Positions 37,232-46,138 are shown, numbered from the stretch's first letter. The stretch is 64,000 nt of DNA from UBA11403 sp963784615 (GCA_963784615.1 CAWASG010000001.1:682001-746000); one strand, 5' to 3'. Made by a program: numbers and translations. Notes: a model not told the origin generated them from the letters alone.

Positions 37232-37408
37232 CGGCAATTCCCGCCGTAAAAGTAGATGCTCAGTAGGATCGCCTTCTCCCATTGATGGGTGAGGGTAGTT
37301 AAAGTCGTAATGTTTTGATCTACCCTCATCCGCCCTGTCGGGCACCTTCTCCCGTCAACGGGAGAAGGAACTCCGTTGCTAGTGTCGGTTCTACGGCGGG
37401 AATTGCTG
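37232..37408 (+). mobile_element. MITE family B, copy 3, with 9-bp target duplication
   Basis: 177 bp, with terminal inverted repeats CGGCAATTCCCGCCGTA and TACGGCGGGAATTGCTG. Flanks CAAAATCAT (37223-37231) and AAAAATCAT (37409-37417) match at 8 of 9 bases. It is nearly identical to the reverse complement of copy 2 apart from a short internal deletion. It fills 37070-37458, where no gene is seen. Confidence 0.88.
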
Positions 37409-37458
37409 AAAAATCATTAGGGATTAGATAATAAATGTGAGCTGAAAATTCTAAACCA

Positions 37459-39753
37459 TTACAACGGCATAAAAAATTGCTCAACATCAGCCTCAGTCAA
37501 TTGAATCATGCCGGCAGTTTGATCGACGAATACACTATTATAAAGCTGACGTTTTTTCTCCTGCATTTGTAGCATGACTTCTTCAACCGAGCCTGAAATA
37601 ATTAACTTATACACAAAAACAGGATTTTCCTGTCCAATGCGATGGCTGCGATCGGTTGCTTGATCTTCAACTGCTGGGTTCCACCAGGGATCATAATGAA
37701 TTACTGTGTCTGCACGAGTCAGGTTTAATCCCTTGCCGCCAGCTTTCAAGCTAATTAAAAAAATTGGCGCAGCACCGTCTTGGAAATCACGCACCACGGT
37801 TTGTCTATTTTGAGTTTTACCCGTCAACTTTAAATACTTGTATTGACGCTCATTGATTTGTGCTTCGATTAAAGACAGCATTGAGGTAAATTGTGAAAAA
37901 ACTAATACCCGTCGCCCCTCTAGCATCAATGAATCGATTAACTCCATAAGTACATCGAGCTTGGCTGAGGAACCATACGCCATTTCCGCTTCCGGCAGAG
38001 ATATCAACCGAGGGTCACAGCACACTTGACGGAGCTTTAACAATGCATCCAAAAACACAATATGGCTACGACCAAGGCCGGATGCGGCAATCGCATCCCT
38101 AACCCTTTTTTCCATACTGAGACGAATGGCTTCATACAAATCCCGTTGAGGACCACTCAGCGCGATCATACGTGTCATTTCGGTTTTAATCGGTAATTCT
38201 TTTGCCACTTCAGCTTTTGTTCGACGCAATAAGAAAGGTTGTACGCGACGCGCGAGTATTTCTCTACGAGAACTATCCGCAAGCTTTTCAATTGGGATAC
38301 GAAAATACTGACGAAACTGCTTGGCATCACCTAATAAACCTGGCATTAAAAAATGAAACAGCGACCACAACTCTCCCAGATGATTTTCCAACGGTGTGCC
38401 GCTCAAACAAAGACGATGCTCCCCTTGTAGCTGCTGGATAATTTGGGTTGTTTTGGCGCGCGCATTTTTAATTGATTGCGCTTCATCAAGGATTAAATAA
38501 TAAAAAGGATACTTTAAAAACCGGGTCTTATCGCGCTGGATTAGACCATACGTTGATATCACCAAATCATATTCATCAAACTCATCGGCATGACGTGTTG
38601 AACCATGGAAAATAAGGACTTTCAGTTCAGGCGTAAATTTACAGGCTTCCTCAAACCAATTACCGACAAGACTCGTTGGCACAACGATAAGACTCGCCTT
38701 CTTCAGGCGCCCTTGTTCTTTCTCATATTGAAAGTGCGCTAGGGTTTGGACGGTTTTGCCTAGCCCCATATCATCCGCAAGAATGCCGGCAAATTTATTT
38801 TCTCTTAAACATTGAATCCAGTTTAAACCCGTTTTTTGATAATCCCTTAATTCCGCTTTAAGACCTTCTGGGGTGATAATATCTGGCAAGTGTGTTAATT
38901 GAGACAACTTTTGCACCATCGCCTGTAATTCGCGCGCGCCATGCCAACGTAAAGACGTGGCTGCCATGGCCATTTCAACTTCCTCTGCAAACATCAGTTG
39001 AAAATGATTCAGTTTCAATTGTGCTGATTTGCTATCGTAGCGAGCGCCATAACGTAAAATCAAACGCAACAGCGGTTTAATACGACCCAACTTAACTTGC
39101 AATACTTTATTATTACCGAGAGATAATTTAACCAAATTATCATCAGGTAATTTATCCAGATTCATTTTATCTAATCGCGCAATTAAATCCGCTACTAAGG
39201 GAACAATGCTCACCTGTTGACCGTCGATCAAAATACCCAATTGATACGAAAAAAAGAGATGTTGGCTTTCAGAAATATCGGAATACCACTCAACCTCATC
39301 ACCGTGGACGATTTCTTCTGTATTGGCTGCACTCAATAATGCACCTGCATTGTTCAGAGCCTTATCTGCATTCTTGGGTTGATTATCATGTGTATCAAAT
39401 TCAGACAAACAAGCGGCGGCATGTTTGCAATTGGTTTTCTCAGCGCAACTGCATCGGGAGGGTTTTTCAGGCCAGCTTCTTAAATCCAGAAACACATCAT
39501 AGATTTGATTAGAGCTGCCTTTCACCCGGCCTTTGAGCAAACCATCGCTTAAACGAACGCTCAATACGTTGCCACGGGCTTGGTAATCCTGCCCCTTCAT
39601 TAACGTAATAGGTGCAAAGATTTGATTCATGCGTGAAAGTGCTGCTTTTAACATCGAGGCCCAGTTTAATTCTAAACGTATATTGTAACTTAAACTGGAT
39701 TGAACCACACGACCTAATATAAAATAGAATTCTCTTTCATCATATAAAGCCAC
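37459..39753 (-). CDS. SWIM-domain SNF2-family helicase
   Basis: A DNA-dependent ATPase of the SNF2 superfamily that may remodel protein-DNA or RNA polymerase complexes. 764 residues: a SWIM zinc finger (CSCAEKTNCKHAAAC, near 100-115), Walker A DDMGLGKTVQT, the LILDEAQSIKN box, SGTPLENHLGELWSLFHFL, and the C-terminal motif GKGLNLTRADTVIHYDPWW with DRSHRIGQ. The GTG at 39753 lies only 2 bp from the divergent nadE start; an internal ATG (39654 or 39630, just before the conserved region) may be the true start, leaving space for promoters. Confidence 0.9.
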   Translation of the reverse strand: MALYDEREFYFILGRVVQSSLSYNIRLELNWASMLKAALSRMNQIFAPITLMKGQDYQARGNVLSVRLSDGLLKGRVKGSSNQIYDVFLDLRSWPEKPSRCSCAEKTNCKHAAACLSEFDTHDNQPKNADKALNNAGALLSAANTEEIVHGDEVEWYSDISESQHLFFSYQLGILIDGQQVSIVPLVADLIARLDKMNLDKLPDDNLVKLSLGNNKVLQVKLGRIKPLLRLILRYGARYDSKSAQLKLNHFQLMFAEEVEMAMAATSLRWHGARELQAMVQKLSQLTHLPDIITPEGLKAELRDYQKTGLNWIQCLRENKFAGILADDMGLGKTVQTLAHFQYEKEQGRLKKASLIVVPTSLVGNWFEEACKFTPELKVLIFHGSTRHADEFDEYDLVISTYGLIQRDKTRFLKYPFYYLILDEAQSIKNARAKTTQIIQQLQGEHRLCLSGTPLENHLGELWSLFHFLMPGLLGDAKQFRQYFRIPIEKLADSSRREILARRVQPFLLRRTKAEVAKELPIKTEMTRMIALSGPQRDLYEAIRLSMEKRVRDAIAASGLGRSHIVFLDALLKLRQVCCDPRLISLPEAEMAYGSSAKLDVLMELIDSLMLEGRRVLVFSQFTSMLSLIEAQINERQYKYLKLTGKTQNRQTVVRDFQDGAAPIFLISLKAGGKGLNLTRADTVIHYDPWWNPAVEDQATDRSHRIGQENPVFVYKLIISGSVEEVMLQMQEKKRQLYNSVFVDQTAGMIQLTEADVEQFFMPL

Positions 39754-39755
39754 TT

Positions 39756-41378
39756 ATGCATTCAAATTTATCATTACTTATGGCACAGATTAACCCCACT
39801 GTAGGCGCCATTTCAGCGAATTTAGATAAAATAATGGGCATTATTCGGGGCAATCAAGATCGATATGATGTGATCATTTTTCCTGAACTCGCTTTAACTG
39901 GCTATCCACCTGAAGATTTATTGTTTAGAAACGAGCTGTATGAACAAACCGAAGCCGCATTAAAAACCATCCAAGACATAACCCTTGATTGTCACGTGGT
40001 TGTTGGTCACCCTTGGCGCGAAGGTGAGCATCGTTACAATTCTGCATCCGTTTTTTCGCAGGGGCAACGCATTGCGCTCTATCACAAGCAATGTTTACCT
40101 AATTATGGTGTATTTGATGAAATCCGTTATTTTTCACCCGGCGAAGCCAAAGCCTGTGTATTTAAAGTGAAGGAGCAAATTTTAGGACTGTGCATTTGTG
40201 AAGACATCTGGCATAAAGAGCCTGTCGCACAGCTCGTTGCGGCGGGAACTGAGATCTTACTGTGCATCAATGCATCTCCATTCGACTTGAATAAATATAA
40301 TCAACGAGAAGCCTTGATCGCCGAACATGCAGAGCGCGGGTTAACCATCGTCTATGTCAATCAAGTGGGTGGGCAAGATGAATTGGTATTTGACGGCCAG
40401 TCATTGGTCATTGATCAACACAAACACGTCAAAGTTCGCTCCCCTGCATTTATCGAGAGACTAGAGCCCGTTATCATCCACAATCACGACATTAAGGGGA
40501 AAATAGCCCCCCTACTTGAAAAAAATGCGCTGATTTATCAAGCATTGCTCTGCGGTTTGCGCGATTATGTGAATAAAAATGGATTTCCCGGTGTATTGCT
40601 TGGGCTATCGGGTGGAATTGATTCTGCATTAACACTTGCGATTGCTGTAGACGCCCTTGGCACATCGCGCGTGCACGCTGTGATGATGCCGTCACGCTAC
40701 ACCGCGACCATGAGTCATGAAGATGCAAAAGCCGAACTGGATGCCTTGCACGTCCACTCAACAACGCTTTCCATCGAACCCGCGTTCAACGCTCTACTGG
40801 AAACCCTGGCGCCGGTATTTGCAGGTAAACCCGTAGATACCACGGAGGAAAATATACAAGCCCGGATCCGTGGGATATTGTTGATGGCGCTGTCGAATAA
40901 ATCGGGGCATATGGTACTCACCACCAGTAATAAAAGTGAAACGGCGGTTGGCTATAGCACATTATATGGTGATATGGCCGGTGGGTTTGGCGTATTAAAA
41001 GACATTTTAAAAACAACCGTGTATCAATTGGCCCTTTATCGCAATAGCCTCGGCCCAGTTATTCCTGAACGCGTTCTTACGCGCCCACCCTCCGCTGAAT
41101 TGGCACTGAATCAGACTGATCAAGATAATCTTCCTGATTATCCAACGCTTGACGCTATCATCACCGCCTACATGGAGCACAATGCAAGTGCTGCAGAGAT
41201 CATTCAACAAGGCTATGATCCTAAAGATGTCCATCGCGTCATCACGTTGATCTCACGTAACGAATATAAACGACGTCAAGCTGCCCCCGGCATCAAAATT
41301 ACCTCACGACTGTTTGGACGTGACTGGCGATATCCTATTACATCAGGATTTAATGGCGCTAAGTTAAGGGCAAAATGA
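39756..41378 (+). CDS. nadE: Glutamine-dependent NAD+ synthetase, C-terminus altered by a MITE
   Basis: Makes NAD+ from deamido-NAD+, drawing ammonia from glutamine. 540 residues: an N-terminal nitrilase-type glutaminase with FPELALTGYPPEDLLF, YHKQCLPNYGVFDE and LGLCICEDIW (Glu-Lys-Cys triad), and a C-terminal synthetase with the ATP loop GLSGGIDSALT near 280-290 and RDWRYPITSGF at the end. The last eight codons (NGAKLRAK and stop) come from the inserted MITE. Removing the element and one target copy gives PITSGFVNKA and a stop. The key RYPIT segment is retained, so the enzyme is probably still active. Confidence 0.96.
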   Translation: MHSNLSLLMAQINPTVGAISANLDKIMGIIRGNQDRYDVIIFPELALTGYPPEDLLFRNELYEQTEAALKTIQDITLDCHVVVGHPWREGEHRYNSASVFSQGQRIALYHKQCLPNYGVFDEIRYFSPGEAKACVFKVKEQILGLCICEDIWHKEPVAQLVAAGTEILLCINASPFDLNKYNQREALIAEHAERGLTIVYVNQVGGQDELVFDGQSLVIDQHKHVKVRSPAFIERLEPVIIHNHDIKGKIAPLLEKNALIYQALLCGLRDYVNKNGFPGVLLGLSGGIDSALTLAIAVDALGTSRVHAVMMPSRYTATMSHEDAKAELDALHVHSTTLSIEPAFNALLETLAPVFAGKPVDTTEENIQARIRGILLMALSNKSGHMVLTTSNKSETAVGYSTLYGDMAGGFGVLKDILKTTVYQLALYRNSLGPVIPERVLTRPPSAELALNQTDQDNLPDYPTLDAIITAYMEHNASAAEIIQQGYDPKDVHRVITLISRNEYKRRQAAPGIKITSRLFGRDWRYPITSGFNGAKLRAK

Positions 41379-41508
41379 TTGATGTACGCGCAGGTTGGGT
41401 TGAGGCTGGTAAGCCGAAGCCCAACACAACCATCGATGTTGGGCTTCGGCTTACCAGCCTCAACCCAACCTACGCACCAACCTACAGCCCTTAACATAGC
41501 GCCATTAA
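41350..41508 (+). mobile_element. MITE family A, complete copy in the 3' end of nadE
   Basis: 159 bp with perfect 12-bp ends TTAATGGCGCTA / TAGCGCCATTAA, an inner hairpin of the GGCTGGTAAGCC type, and a perfect 9-bp target duplication CATCAGGAT at 41341-41349 and 41509-41517. It encodes no protein, so a transposase elsewhere must act on it. Confidence 0.93.
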
Positions 41509-41585
41509 CATCAGGATTCGTCAATAAAGCTTGAAAAAAAATTACAAATCGCTACCATGGTTGTTATTCATTTACAGGGACTGCC

Positions 41586-42224
41586 ATGAAAAAAATACTC
41601 TTTTCCACAGCACTTTTAGCCAGCAGTATTGCGACTGCTGCAACACCGATTGATGGCTGGTATGCAGGCGCATTCGGTGGGTATGCTTATCTCTCCGGTA
41701 ACTTAAACAAAACGACCCATGGCCTCCTTAGGAACCATGCAGAATATATGGATGGGTATGACGCAGGCGGAAGCTTTGGTTTCAAAAGCACGCCTTTGCG
41801 TTATGAAGGAGAATTAACGTTCATTAAGGGAAAGCTTAAACGATTTAAACTTAATGGGCTTTCACAGACGGGTGTTGTTGGATATAACCAAGCCGGTTTT
41901 GCTATGGCTAATATTTATTATGATTTTCCCCCATTTGTCCAATCGATTGAACCCTTTATTGGTATAGGAATTGGGTATGGATTTGTAAATGGCGTTTTTA
42001 GAAACAATGGGCCATTAGCTGCCATGCGTTACAAAACCTCTGAAAGTCAATTTGCTTACCAAGGCACTGCAGGATTCACTTATAACTTTGCAGAAGCATG
42101 GGCCTTAAATGTTAGCTACCGTTACGTAACAACTGATAAAGTAGACGGCTTAGGCAAACGATTTCAAGGAAGTTTAGCAAACGTTGGCGGCGTGTATCGC
42201 TTTGATGGAAATATCTATAAATAG
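41586..42224 (+). CDS. Outer-membrane beta-barrel protein (opacity type)
   Basis: 212 residues. Signal peptide of about 19 residues (KKILFSTALLASSIATAA), then alternating hydrophobic strands with Gly/Tyr/Phe pattern (WYAGAFGGYAYLSG, IGIGIGYGFVNG) and a terminal aromatic YRFDGNIYK, like the eight-strand OmpA/OprF-like or Legionella/Coxiella Opa-type barrels. AGGGA precedes the ATG. No function is assigned; 11 bp downstream lies a second barrel gene, so they form an operon. Confidence 0.85.
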   Translation: MKKILFSTALLASSIATAATPIDGWYAGAFGGYAYLSGNLNKTTHGLLRNHAEYMDGYDAGGSFGFKSTPLRYEGELTFIKGKLKRFKLNGLSQTGVVGYNQAGFAMANIYYDFPPFVQSIEPFIGIGIGYGFVNGVFRNNGPLAAMRYKTSESQFAYQGTAGFTYNFAEAWALNVSYRYVTTDKVDGLGKRFQGSLANVGGVYRFDGNIYK

Positions 42225-42234
42225 GAGCCCCATA

Positions 42235-43035
42235 GTGAAATCAGCGTTAACATTAGGGCCAAGGATCTCGCAAAAACGGGACGTTATTCATGGAACAATC
42301 CTGGCGGCCGGTTTATTATTGAATACCGCGAGCTATGCACTTGATCCAGTACAAGGATTTTATGGCGGTGTTTTTATCGGTGGGAGCCTTTCCTCGGGGG
42401 TCACTTTCAATTTAACCAAACCGACCAGCCAATCGGTCCTCATCAATGGGAAATTGTCATACTCTCCTTATGGTAATGGTGGTGGCGAACTGGGTTATCG
42501 AATCAACCAATTTCGCGTCGAAAGTGAGTTATTTTATAACTACAGTCCTTACAAAAGTATCACCCTTGTTGGCCACAAGTATACATCTAGAAAATCTGGA
42601 TCAGGTTTCAGATACAAAGGCCAAACCGGAACCGGGGCCATCATGATCAATGGTATTTTTGATGCGTTCTTTGTAGGCGAAGACTCGGATCTCGTTCCGT
42701 ATGTAGGCCTGGGAATTGGTTATGCACGCGTTCAAAATAGCATTAAATTCTATTGTAATAACGTAAATATAGGCACGCAAAATATCGCGTTCATCAATAA
42801 CGATAAATCGTGCGCATTGACACCCAATCCTAATGGAGCTGATTCAAACCTTAAAGTCAGTACTTCAGCTGGTGCTGCGCAAGGGATTCTAGGCATCAGT
42901 TATTATATGGATGATTATGTCATGTTCGGTTTGGATGTTCGACAATTTTCAACCCGAAACATTAAAGAATTCAACCACAAAGTTCAGTTTACAACATTGA
43001 ATTTATCATTCAACGGTGCCTTTGATTATGGATAA
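42235..43035 (+). CDS. Outer-membrane beta-barrel protein
   Basis: From GTG 42235, eight bases behind GGAG, there are 266 residues. A hydrophobic signal segment (GTILAAGLLLNTASYA) is followed by barrel strands such as GFYGGVFIGGSLSSG, GGGELGYRINQFRVESELFYNY and VPYVGLGIGYARV, ending in a C-terminal aromatic strand. A cysteine pair lies in the middle loop (FYCNNVNIG...KSCALTPN). An upstream ATG at 42184 is inside the previous gene and unlikely. It is the second gene of a barrel pair and is followed by rpe after 5 bp. Confidence 0.83.
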   Translation: MKSALTLGPRISQKRDVIHGTILAAGLLLNTASYALDPVQGFYGGVFIGGSLSSGVTFNLTKPTSQSVLINGKLSYSPYGNGGGELGYRINQFRVESELFYNYSPYKSITLVGHKYTSRKSGSGFRYKGQTGTGAIMINGIFDAFFVGEDSDLVPYVGLGIGYARVQNSIKFYCNNVNIGTQNIAFINNDKSCALTPNPNGADSNLKVSTSAGAAQGILGISYYMDDYVMFGLDVRQFSTRNIKEFNHKVQFTTLNLSFNGAFDYG

Positions 43036-43040
43036 TCTTT

Positions 43041-43688
43041 ATGACCTTTAACATTTTACCTTCACTCTTGTCTGCCGATATCCTCAATTTAGGCCAGGAG
43101 GTTGATGACGTTATCAAAGCTGGAGCAGACATGCTCCATCTTGACGTTATGGACAATCATTACGTACCTAATCTCACCTACGGACCAGCCGTCTGCGATG
43201 CGCTCCGCCTACATGCACCCTCGATTCCTATTGATGTTCACCTGATGGTCACCCCTGTTGATGATCTGATTATTCAATTTGCAATCGCTGGTGCCTCACG
43301 GATCAGCATTCATCCTGATGCAACCATTCATTTAGACAGAAGTCTGCAACTGATTCATGAGAATCATTGCCAGGCAGGGTTAGTCTTAAACCCGGCAACA
43401 TCCGTGGATTCACTGGAGTGGAGCATTCACCGCCTTGATTTTGTATTGGTCATGACCGTCAACCCAGGATTTGGGGGACAAATGCTTATACCCGAGGTTT
43501 TGCCTAAAATTGCCGAGATTCATTCACGCTACCCCAAACTACCTATTTGCGTAGACGGCGGCGTCACTATCGATAACATCGCCCAACTTGCTAAAGCAGG
43601 CGCGACAGAATTCGTTGCGGGATCGGCAATATTCAAAAGCAAAAACTATCAACACACAATACGGACGATGCGAGAAAAGCTGGCATGA
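43041..43688 (+). CDS. rpe: Ribulose-phosphate 3-epimerase
   Basis: Interconverts ribulose 5-phosphate and xylulose 5-phosphate in the pentose phosphate pathway. The 215-residue TIM barrel has LPSLLSADILNLG, HLDVMDNHYVPNLT with the metal ligand and catalytic Asp near 35, IDVHLMV, VLVMTVNPGFGGQ and VDGGV. GGATAATCTTT precedes the ATG; only 5 bp follow the barrel gene. Its product feeds KdsD in the same window. Confidence 0.96.
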   Translation: MTFNILPSLLSADILNLGQEVDDVIKAGADMLHLDVMDNHYVPNLTYGPAVCDALRLHAPSIPIDVHLMVTPVDDLIIQFAIAGASRISIHPDATIHLDRSLQLIHENHCQAGLVLNPATSVDSLEWSIHRLDFVLVMTVNPGFGGQMLIPEVLPKIAEIHSRYPKLPICVDGGVTIDNIAQLAKAGATEFVAGSAIFKSKNYQHTIRTMREKLA

Positions 43689-43716
43689 GGAATAGGGATA
43701 CTGATATTAGACAGTT

Positions 43717-43890
43717 TTGTTGGGCTTCGGCCTGATGGCCTCAACCCTAATGGCACTGAGTTAAGGAAAAAATGATTGGTGTACGCGTAGGTTGGGTTGA
43801 GGCTGGTAAGCCGAAGCCCAACAAAACCGTCATGTTGGGCTTCGCTCTCGCTCAACCCAACCTACGCACCAACCTACCCACCAACCTACA
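43717..43890. mobile_element. MITE family A, partial hybrid copy
   Basis: Contains the left end TAATGGCACTGAGTTAAGG, the conserved AAAAAATGATTG leader, a left hairpin arm of the GGCTGGTAAGCC type and a right arm of the GCGAGAGCG type; the right terminus is missing. A further half-hairpin (TGTTGGGCTTCGG) lies just to its left. Confidence 0.8.
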
Positions 43891-43905
43891 TTTGATAAAA
43901 TGATC

Positions 43906-44307
43906 TTATAAGTTGACCAAACCAACTGTATGTTGCACAGCTTGTTTGTCATCTTTGATTTCATCATTTGCAGTGAATAGAGCACCAAATGAGTGCCGTG
44001 AAGGAGAGTTACTAGCCTTAACGCTGCTTTCCAGATTATTGTTATTCGTCGTACTCAAAGTTACGTTATTCTCAGAGTCTTCTATAGAAGTAGCATTAAC
44101 AAGGCCTACACCAATCACAACAATGGCCGTTGCTATTGCAAACGCAAGAAGATAAAGAGCCAAGGACCCTATTAGTGCAATCGTACTAACAATCGCTGCC
44201 CCCGTTGCTGCCGGAAAACAAGCCACTGTTAAAACAACTGCTGCCGCAGCAGCGGTTAATATCCAATTTTTTTTTACAAAGTAAGCGATATCCTCTAATA
44301 ATTGCAT
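43906..44307 (-). CDS. Small membrane protein of unknown function
   Basis: From ATG 44307, seven bases behind GGAG, 133 residues: two adjoining hydrophobic helices (about 17-40 and 45-70, an Ala-rich AAAAAVVLTVACFPAATGAA pattern) and a polar, Asn/Ser-rich tail. The open frame up to 44388 lacks support. Divergent from the YopT-like gene across 123 bp, so the two may share control; a partner role is only a guess. Confidence 0.65.
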   Translation of the reverse strand: MQLLEDIAYFVKKNWILTAAAAAVVLTVACFPAATGAAIVSTIALIGSLALYLLAFAIATAIVVIGVGLVNATSIEDSENNVTLSTTNNNNLESSVKASNSPSRHSFGALFTANDEIKDDKQAVQHTVGLVNL

Positions 44308-44430
44308 TTGTAACTCCAGCTTGTTAATATTGGCGAATAAAATAGCATTTGATTTAAGTTTTGTAAACTGAATTCCTCTTAAGTACATCTATATCTATAA
44401 TCTGTGTAAAATTCATAGGATGCTATTCTG

Positions 44431-45786
44431 ATGAGTCTATTTGACTGCGTTGATCTTCTAGAGGAACGCCAAAAAGAGTTGGACCATGGGCCGACGTATA
44501 TTCAGCATTTTCTGAATTTTTTTTCTGAAGACAGAAAAAGTGAATACTTCAATTCAGTGGAATATGAAGGCCAATTCATTGATACGCTCAAAAACAAATT
44601 GATATCAAGACTCAATAATGATGATTATCATAATATTGCAGAAGATATAGAGAGCATTAACCACTTTCTCGAAAATCAACTTACGCCGACATCCCACTAT
44701 ATACAAATCAAAAATGATTTAATTCGTACCAACCGATTACTCAATCAACGATACAGATCAACCACGCTGTTGAAGAATCCAAATTACATGAAATACCAAA
44801 ATTCTGATTATAAAATTGCGGCAATTAATCAAACCATAGACTACCGACTTGGCGCCTCCGAAGGGGTTTGCCTTGGTTATACGTACGCAATGGTAGATTC
44901 AAACTTGAGCCCATACAAAAATCCGGGGCGAGAGATTCCATTCACAAGGACGATTCATGATTATCAAATAAATCAATTTTCTGAAAGTCACCGTATAAAA
45001 AGACAAAGAATGACGCGGCGTCACTTTTGCCCTGATATTCACAAACAAGCTGAAGAAATATTCGGGATTGCAGAGCAACATATAGGAAGTGAGTTTGATA
45101 TATCTCGTTTAGGAAATTATAGGGGACACAGCGTTTATCTAAGCATACAGCCTGATCTACAAATTCGGTATATGGATGCCAATCATGGTGCTTATTTATT
45201 TAAAACCCGTAGTGAATGGCATGAATTTTATGTTCTAACGTCGAATCATTCCAAACATATTGGAAACAAATATACATCATACAGAATTGACGAACTTCAT
45301 GATGCTCAAGATAACGTTTACGTTGAACAATATACCTTCGAAGGTAAAATACGAACACTTTTAACCGGGCCAAAATACACACAATTTAGCCTGGCTTTGT
45401 TAACTGCTGTGATCGCCAGTATTGTTGCCATTAAATTCATTTTATATCTATTCATGAGTATCGTTTTATCTGCTGTTTGCATCTCTGTTTCGTTATCATC
45501 TCCTTTTGTATTGATATCGTTTATTTTGGTTGATATATTAAGCGGCATAGCTGCGCTTAAAGGATACTTTGGTATGCTAGCTATCCCCCATTTACTCGAA
45601 GAGTATTGGTATGATTTTAACGAATGGCTAGAACAGACTGAACAACCCACCCCCACAGAGGCGCCCAGTCATAGTGACGAAATACGTCCCATTGAAACTG
45701 GTCCATCAAATTTTCATCCTCGCTTATTTCAAACAACACATAACGAATTATTATTGGACGTAGACAGAATGCAGCTCAGGAGATAG
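44431..45786 (+). CDS. YopT/AvrPphB-type (C58) cysteine protease-like membrane protein
   Basis: 451 residues. The catalytic pattern of peptidase family C58 is visible: EGVCLGYTYAM (Cys147), RGHSVYLSI (His233) and RYMDANHGAYLF (Asp249), the His-Asp spacing of 16 equalling that of Yersinia YopT. About residues 310-390 hold two or three hydrophobic segments, so the protein may be membrane-anchored, unlike YopT. A charged tail of about 60 residues follows. ATG at 44431 without a strong ribosome site. A host-directed protease is likely but inferred; the acid tail could carry a secretion signal. Confidence 0.75.
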   Translation: MSLFDCVDLLEERQKELDHGPTYIQHFLNFFSEDRKSEYFNSVEYEGQFIDTLKNKLISRLNNDDYHNIAEDIESINHFLENQLTPTSHYIQIKNDLIRTNRLLNQRYRSTTLLKNPNYMKYQNSDYKIAAINQTIDYRLGASEGVCLGYTYAMVDSNLSPYKNPGREIPFTRTIHDYQINQFSESHRIKRQRMTRRHFCPDIHKQAEEIFGIAEQHIGSEFDISRLGNYRGHSVYLSIQPDLQIRYMDANHGAYLFKTRSEWHEFYVLTSNHSKHIGNKYTSYRIDELHDAQDNVYVEQYTFEGKIRTLLTGPKYTQFSLALLTAVIASIVAIKFILYLFMSIVLSAVCISVSLSSPFVLISFILVDILSGIAALKGYFGMLAIPHLLEEYWYDFNEWLEQTEQPTPTEAPSHSDEIRPIETGPSNFHPRLFQTTHNELLLDVDRMQLRR

Positions 45787-45836
45787 ATCTTTACATTTAT
45801 TTTTAATTTACCCATTGTATCACTGTCATTCTTTGT

Positions 45837-45842
45837 TATAAT
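45837..45842 (+). promoter_or_regulatory. -10 box of the tRNA-Leu gene
   Basis: TATAAT lies 11 bp before the tRNA 5' end, with a poor -35 (TTGTAT, 45815-45820) 16 bp upstream. Confidence 0.5.
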
Positions 45843-45852
45843 AAGCGCTTGT

Positions 45853-45939
45853 GCCGGGGTGGCGGAATTGGTAGACGCGCCGGATTCAAAATCCGGTGGT
45901 GGTGACACCGTGTCGGTTCGACTCCGACCCTCGGTACCA
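45853..45939 (+). tRNA. tRNA-Leu (anticodon CAA)
   Basis: 87 nt with all landmarks: acceptor GCCGGGG pairing with CCTCGGT, D-arm GGTAGACGC, anticodon stem CCGGA/TCCGG around the loop TTCAAAA (anticodon CAA, reading UUG), a long variable arm typical of class II leucine tRNAs, T-arm GGTTCGACTCC, and encoded ACCA at 45936-45939. The 3' flank forms a 9-bp inverted repeat with 45960-45968. Confidence 0.96.
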
Positions 45940-46050
45940 TTAAGACTTGTTATTTCCCCTCTTAATGGTTCAAAATGGCACATAACTTTCCTGATTATCA
46001 ATAAAATTGCCCTTTAATAGATTCATCTAAACTCATCAATACAAAAAAAT

Positions 46051-46138
46051 TATCCTCTCGATATCGCAGGGCGCCGACTTTCCGCGGCTTGTCCGCGAAA
46101 AGTCGGCGCTTAGATTTCCCTGCGATATCGAAAGGATA
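46051..46138. repeat. Palindromic repeat, GATATCG family, copy 2
   Basis: Same outer arms as the copy at 3518-3608 (TATCCTCTCGATATCGCAGG at 46051 and its near-complement ending at 46138). Inner palindrome 46071-46109 (GCGCCGACTTTCCGCG...). Between the tRNA gene and the following orphan gene. Confidence 0.78.

Noticed and set aside
31834..37417. Composite transposon carrying the ADP-ribosyltransferase/ankyrin locus
   Set aside because: Each flanking MITE has its own target duplication, so two independent insertions explain the layout; no transposase is present.
45937..45968. 9-bp inverted repeat after tRNA-Leu as a terminator
   Set aside because: No T-run follows, and it overlaps the tRNA 3' end; too weak to list as a terminator.
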